Source of the DNA: JAUVXJ01 sp034430275
Lineage (GTDB): Bacteria; Chloroflexota; Anaerolineae; UBA7937; B3-Chlor
Length of the DNA: 8,888 bases
NCBI GenBank assembly: GCA_034430275.1
Contig: DAOUEW010000074.1
Coordinates: 1 to 8,888 of the forward strand
Reading direction: 5' to 3'
Positions 6,866-8,888 of this stretch are shown here, in pieces. The stretch's first letter is position 1; each line of letters begins with the position of its first letter. The notes beneath the pieces were generated by a model that saw only the letters and a list, made by a program, of their open reading frames with translations, was not told the origin of the DNA and made no database searches. The position numbers and the translations under genes are program-made.

Positions 6866-6890
6866 GCCCTCGCACCTTCGAGCCGAGGGC
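6866..6890. other. Perfect 7-bp stem-loop in the intergenic leader
   Basis: GCCCTCG (6866-6872) is the exact reverse complement of CGAGGGC (6884-6890), with an 11-nt loop. It lies 33 nt beyond the stop of the cysteine-containing protein gene and just upstream of the start sites of the small membrane protein. On the leftward transcript it could end transcription, shield RNA ends, or hide a possible GAGGG ribosome binding site for the ATG at 6862. No T-tract follows on either strand. Confidence 0.4.
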
Positions 6891-6922
6891 GTTACCCGTT
6901 CGGCCGTGTATTCCAGTGGCCG

Positions 6923-7426
6923 CTACTGCTTCAGGGTGATGATCTCCTCACAGTAGGGCGTGTGAGGTCGCAGGGCTTCGTAGTTCCTGTCGAACCGCAG
7001 GCCGGGATGGATCCTGGAAAAGAAGACCTGCACCGGCATGTGATAGGCCTTCCGGCAGACCTCTCTGGTGTCGAGGCCGAGTTTCTGGCACACGTCGAGC
7101 GTGGGGCAGCGGTTCCACCACCTGGTCACCATCCGGTCCGGCGTCCGCTCGACGATCTCACCGTCGTCAGGAGCAGACACTCCCAGATAGGTCTCATAGA
7201 AGATGAGATACGCGTCGCCTACAGGGTCCCCTGTGAGTTGGAGGGCTCCCAGGTTCTTCTCCAACCACGCTGTCCGCTTCTCCACAGAACAGCGTTCCAG
7301 ACACGCCAGAGCCACGTCCAGTGATGCCTCCTCAGCGATGCCGAGGATGGTCTGGAAGAGGGTGGAGTGGTCATCGCCACCGGAGTCGTATTGGGCTTTC
7401 ACTAGCCGGAAGTACCTATCGTCCAT
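6923..7426 (-). CDS. Hypothetical Cys-containing protein, possibly related to the L-2-amino-thiazoline-4-carboxylic acid (ATC) hydrolase family
   Basis: This 167-residue soluble protein has no signal peptide and no transmembrane segment. It has six Cys (42, 46, 107, 113, 124, 159) and a distinctive C-terminal half: WWNRCPTLDVCQKLGLDTRE (103-122), VCRKAY (123-128), RIHPGLRFDRNYE (138-150) and HTPYCEE (155-161). The Cys-Pro followed by a second Cys, the 'LGLDTR.VC' segment and the closing 'YCEE' recall ATC-hydrolase-like proteins and related small cysteine-containing proteins common in anaerobes. This is a resemblance recalled from memory, not a domain match, and substrate hydrolysis is not claimed. 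The N-terminal half is helical (ILGIAEEASLDVALACLERC). The ATG at 7426 is the only good start, as a stop lies 11 codons upstream in frame and no other start occurs between, though the ribosome binding site is weak. It heads the leftward group with the small membrane protein and ruvA. Confidence 0.7.
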   Translation of the reverse strand: MDDRYFRLVKAQYDSGGDDHSTLFQTILGIAEEASLDVALACLERCSVEKRTAWLEKNLGALQLTGDPVGDAYLIFYETYLGVSAPDDGEIVERTPDRMVTRWWNRCPTLDVCQKLGLDTREVCRKAYHMPVQVFFSRIHPGLRFDRNYEALRPHTPYCEEIITLKQ

Positions 7427-7474
7427 CTTTGGAGCAAACCCTCGAGTGGTGGCACCTCACAAACCAAGCGTCGC

Positions 7475-7488
7475 CAGACGTGAGTCTG
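7475..7488. other. Small perfect inverted repeat at the presumed transcript start
   Basis: CAGAC (7475-7479) and GTCTG (7484-7488) flank a 4-nt loop. The element begins at the transcription start predicted for the leftward promoter (about 7488), so it could be an RNA hairpin at the 5' end of that message or a half-site operator. It is short and may be coincidental. Confidence 0.2.
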
Positions 7489-7494
7489 CCGGCA

Positions 7495-7523
7495 ATCTTA
7501 TCATAGCTGCAAGGTTCGTTCAA
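7495..7523 (-). promoter_or_regulatory. Sigma70-type promoter for the leftward group ending in ruvA
   Basis: On the minus strand, TTGAAC (7523-7518) and TAAGAT (7500-7495) are separated by 17 bp; each matches consensus at 4/6 positions. The predicted start near 7488 gives a leader of about 60 nt before the ATG at 7426. An overlapping TATGAT (7506-7501) has a better -10 match but a 12-nt spacing to the same -35. Confidence 0.4.
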
Positions 7524-7549
7524 ACGCCGAGGGAACATGCCCGAGGCGT
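7524..7549. repeat. Imperfect 26-bp palindrome between two divergent promoters (candidate operator)
   Basis: ACGCCGAGGG-AACATG-CCCGAGGCGT has two 10-base arms that pair at eight positions, with a central tandem G-A mismatch. It abuts the -35 box of the leftward promoter and lies 25 bp upstream of the -35 of the rightward one. No T-tract follows, so a terminator is unlikely. A regulator binding site is possible, but no regulator gene is visible. Confidence 0.3.
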
Positions 7550-7574
7550 AACGAGTTCACCGTCTCACCATGGG

Positions 7575-7603
7575 TTGCCTTCCGCAGGTCACTAGCCTAT
7601 GAT
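7575..7603 (+). promoter_or_regulatory. Sigma70-type promoter for the glycosylase-acetyltransferase pair
   Basis: TTGCCT (7575-7580) and TATGAT (7598-7603) are separated by 17 bp, matching consensus at 4/6 and 5/6 positions. Transcription would begin near 7610. That leaves only about 9 nt before the in-frame ATG at 7619 but about 63 nt before the ATG at 7673, which favours the later start for the glycosylase. Confidence 0.5.
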
Positions 7604-7672
7604 GTCACCGTTGGGCTGATGGACTGGCTGTCGGTTGGTGTGAGGGGTGAAGGCAGCTTTGCGGTACGGTCT

Positions 7673-8392
7673 ATGGCGAAGGAAGCGGAGAAAAGCCAGG
7701 CCATAGGAGACGTACGGGGCACGGGAGCCAGGGCGTCGCTGGTTCAGGTGTTCGAGCTGCTCCTGGCGTCGCATGGCTCTCAGCACTGGTGGCCTGGGGA
7801 CACGCCCTTCGAGGTTATGGTGGGCGCCATCCTGACCCAGAATACGGCGTGGCACAACGTGGCCCAAGCCATCGGCAACCTGAAGCGCGAGGGGCTGCTC
7901 CACGCCAACGCCCTTCTCCACTCTCAGCCCGAACGGGTGAGAGCCCTCATCGCCCCGGCGAGGTACTACAACGTCAAGTACGAGCGCTTGATGGGCTTGT
8001 TGGGATACCTGGCCAGCTATGGTCTGGACCTGGGGGAGTTGCGGCGCCTGCCTCTGACCCAGGTGAGGGAAGAGCTTCTGGCGGTGAAGGGGGTCGGGCC
8101 TGAGACTGCGGACAGCATCCTCCTGTACGCCCTGGAGCGCCCTGTCTTCGTGGTGGATGCCTACACCAGGCGTCTGTTTACCAGGCTGGGCCACGACTGG
8201 ATGGAGGAAGCCACCTACGATGAGGTTCAGGGGTTCTTCATGGAGGCGCTTCCCCGGGACACGGCCCTTTACAACGAGTTCCACGCTCTGATTGTCGTGC
8301 ACTGCAAGGATACCTGCAAGAAGAAGCCCCGTTGCGAGGGTTGCTGTCTCTCTTCGCTATGCGTGGCCGGCCCACAGGCGGAGAGTGCGTGA
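7673..8392 (+). CDS. Endonuclease III-related HhH-GPD DNA glycosylase with Fe-S-type cysteines
   Basis: This 239-residue protein (from 7673) belongs to the HhH-GPD base-excision repair superfamily. Visible parts are WWPGDTPFEVMVGAILTQNT (39-58), typical of the 'endonuclease III-related' subgroup, and the helix-hairpin-helix loop LLAVKGVGPETADSILLYAL (135-154). The catalytic Asp is in VVDAYTRR (Asp162). C-terminal Cys215-x5-Cys221-x2-Cys224-x5-Cys230 resembles a 4Fe-4S loop, with extra Cys211 and Cys225. E. coli EndoIII has Lys in the GRKTAN segment that makes the Schiff base; here the aligned segment is GPETAD with Glu144. It is therefore probably a monofunctional glycosylase without beta-lyase activity, in the style of MagIII-like enzymes that remove alkylated bases; the substrate is inference. 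The open frame extends to an ATG at 7619, but family homology begins after the ATG at 7673. Neither start has a good ribosome binding site. The GNAT gene follows after 1 nt. Confidence 0.9.
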   Translation: MAKEAEKSQAIGDVRGTGARASLVQVFELLLASHGSQHWWPGDTPFEVMVGAILTQNTAWHNVAQAIGNLKREGLLHANALLHSQPERVRALIAPARYYNVKYERLMGLLGYLASYGLDLGELRRLPLTQVREELLAVKGVGPETADSILLYALERPVFVVDAYTRRLFTRLGHDWMEEATYDEVQGFFMEALPRDTALYNEFHALIVVHCKDTCKKKPRCEGCCLSSLCVAGPQAESA

Positions 8393-8393
8393 G

Positions 8394-8888
8394 ATGGCTA
8401 GGAACACGCTAGTCCCTCCCGGAGATCCCGAGCTCGCCTGGCGGCCTCTGTGCCAGGAGGATGGACCCGCGCTGCACCAATTGGAACTGGACTGCGCGCC
8501 GACGGACGGGGGCACCAGTCTCACCACAGTGGAAGAGTACGAGAGGAAGCTGGATCAGACCGGCGAGGATCTGGTCAAGGACACTCTATGCGCTGTGGAT
8601 TCCAGCGGCCAGTTGGCGGCCTTTGCCTGGGTCACTCTCGACGCCAGCCTGGGCCACGAGAGCCGGGCCTTCCTGGACGGCAGGGTTTTTCCCCAGCACC
8701 GTGACCGAGGGCTGGGGTCGTTTCTCCTGCAATGGATGGAGGCTCGTGCCCATCAAATGCTGTCCGAGTTGGAGGAGAATCGGCATGGTGTGCTGCGTAT
8801 CGACTTCTGCGACCGTAGCGACGACGCCCTGGCCCTTTTCGAGCAGCAGGGCTTTCGATTGGCCTTCGCCGAAGACGAGATGCGGCGT
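8394..8888 (+). CDS. GNAT family N-acetyltransferase (3' end outside window)
   Basis: The ATG at 8394 begins 1 nt after the glycosylase stop, with GGAG about 10 nt upstream. The frame stays open for all 165 codons to the right edge, so the C-terminus is missing. The GNAT fold is recognisable: an N-terminal WRPLCQEDGPALHQL strand-helix (16-30), a central strand pair with LAAFAWVTLD (74-83), then LDGRVFPQHRDRGLGSFLLQ (94-113). In that segment QHRDRGLG is the acetyl-CoA pyrophosphate-binding motif A (Q/R-x-x-G-x-G/A). The LRIDFCDRSDDALALFEQQG segment (134-153) followed by FRLAFAEDEMRR is the usual C-terminal 'neighbouring helix and last strand' pattern. The first GNAT domain appears nearly complete here, so the protein may end soon or carry a second GNAT domain outside the window. 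The acceptor substrate is unknown. Tight spacing indicates cotranscription with the glycosylase. Confidence 0.85.
   Translation, partial: MARNTLVPPGDPELAWRPLCQEDGPALHQLELDCAPTDGGTSLTTVEEYERKLDQTGEDLVKDTLCAVDSSGQLAAFAWVTLDASLGHESRAFLDGRVFPQHRDRGLGSFLLQWMEARAHQMLSELEENRHGVLRIDFCDRSDDALALFEQQGFRLAFAEDEMRR

Noticed and set aside
6557..7324. Plus-strand 255-codon frame opposite ruvA's start, the small membrane gene and the Cys protein
   Set aside because: It crosses three minus-strand genes with better start signals and coherent proteins, and shows no recognisable domain.
7524..7549. Imperfect palindrome as a Rho-independent terminator
   Set aside because: No T-tract follows on either strand, and the genes on both sides point away from it, so there is nothing to terminate.
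7619..7672. N-terminal extension of the glycosylase from the ATG at 7619
   Set aside because: The extra 18 residues do not resemble the family, there is no ribosome binding site, and the predicted transcript start near 7610 would leave almost no leader. Kept only as an alternative start.
7592..8302. Minus-strand 236-codon frame opposite the DNA glycosylase
   Set aside because: Antisense shadow of a gene with intact HhH, catalytic Asp and Cys cluster.
1..8888. CRISPR array, tRNA/rRNA genes, insertion sequences, prophage, toxin-antitoxin or defence system
   Set aside because: Reading both strands showed no regularly spaced repeats, no cloverleaf with a CCA-type end, no transposase or integrase, and no terminal inverted repeats. 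All sizeable regions are explained by the genes listed.

Overview
The window is a compact, GC-rich, gene-dense bacterial chromosome segment with no sign of phage, insertion sequences, CRISPR arrays or RNA genes. The gene content suggests a member of the Chloroflexota (Anaerolineae-like): lipoproteins with a Cys lipobox followed by Pro/Thr/Glu-rich linkers, a DUF3160 lipoprotein, an orphan ruvA, and small two-helix membrane proteins. This taxonomic assignment is inference from protein style and was not tested by a search.

Layout. (1) Positions 1-3558, minus strand: a three-gene cluster read leftwards. It starts with a class I glutamine amidotransferase-like peptidase C26, continues with a secreted protein carrying Ca-binding-type DxDxDG repeats, and ends with a large DUF3160 lipoprotein that runs off the left edge. 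(2) Positions 3559-3764: a divergent control region with two well-formed sigma70-type promoters, both with 17-bp spacers, one for each flanking operon. (3) Positions 3765-6046, plus strand: a probable three-gene operon of an ICMT/phospholipid-methyltransferase-like membrane protein, a membrane-anchored alpha/beta hydrolase and a TPR lipoprotein. The last two overlap by ATGA. (4) Positions 6058-7426, minus strand: a cysteine-containing protein that resembles ATC-hydrolase-type proteins, then a small two-helix membrane protein gene interrupted by an in-frame amber codon and absent from a simple ORF scan, then ruvA. The last converges on the TPR gene with 11 nt between stop codons. (5) Positions 7427-7672: a second divergent control region, again with two promoters with 17-bp spacers and an imperfect palindrome between them. 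(6) Positions 7673-8888, plus strand: an EndoIII-related HhH-GPD DNA glycosylase with Fe-S-type cysteines and Glu in place of the EndoIII catalytic Lys, followed 1 nt later by a GNAT acetyltransferase that runs off the right edge.

Together the genes mix cell-envelope functions (regions 1 and 3) with DNA repair (ruvA and the glycosylase). I see no convincing new multi-gene defence or mobile system. The points most worth a second look are the amber-interrupted mini-gene upstream of ruvA, the two divergent promoter regions with candidate operators, the pairing of the DxDxDG protein with the DUF3160 lipoprotein, and the Lys-less glycosylase.
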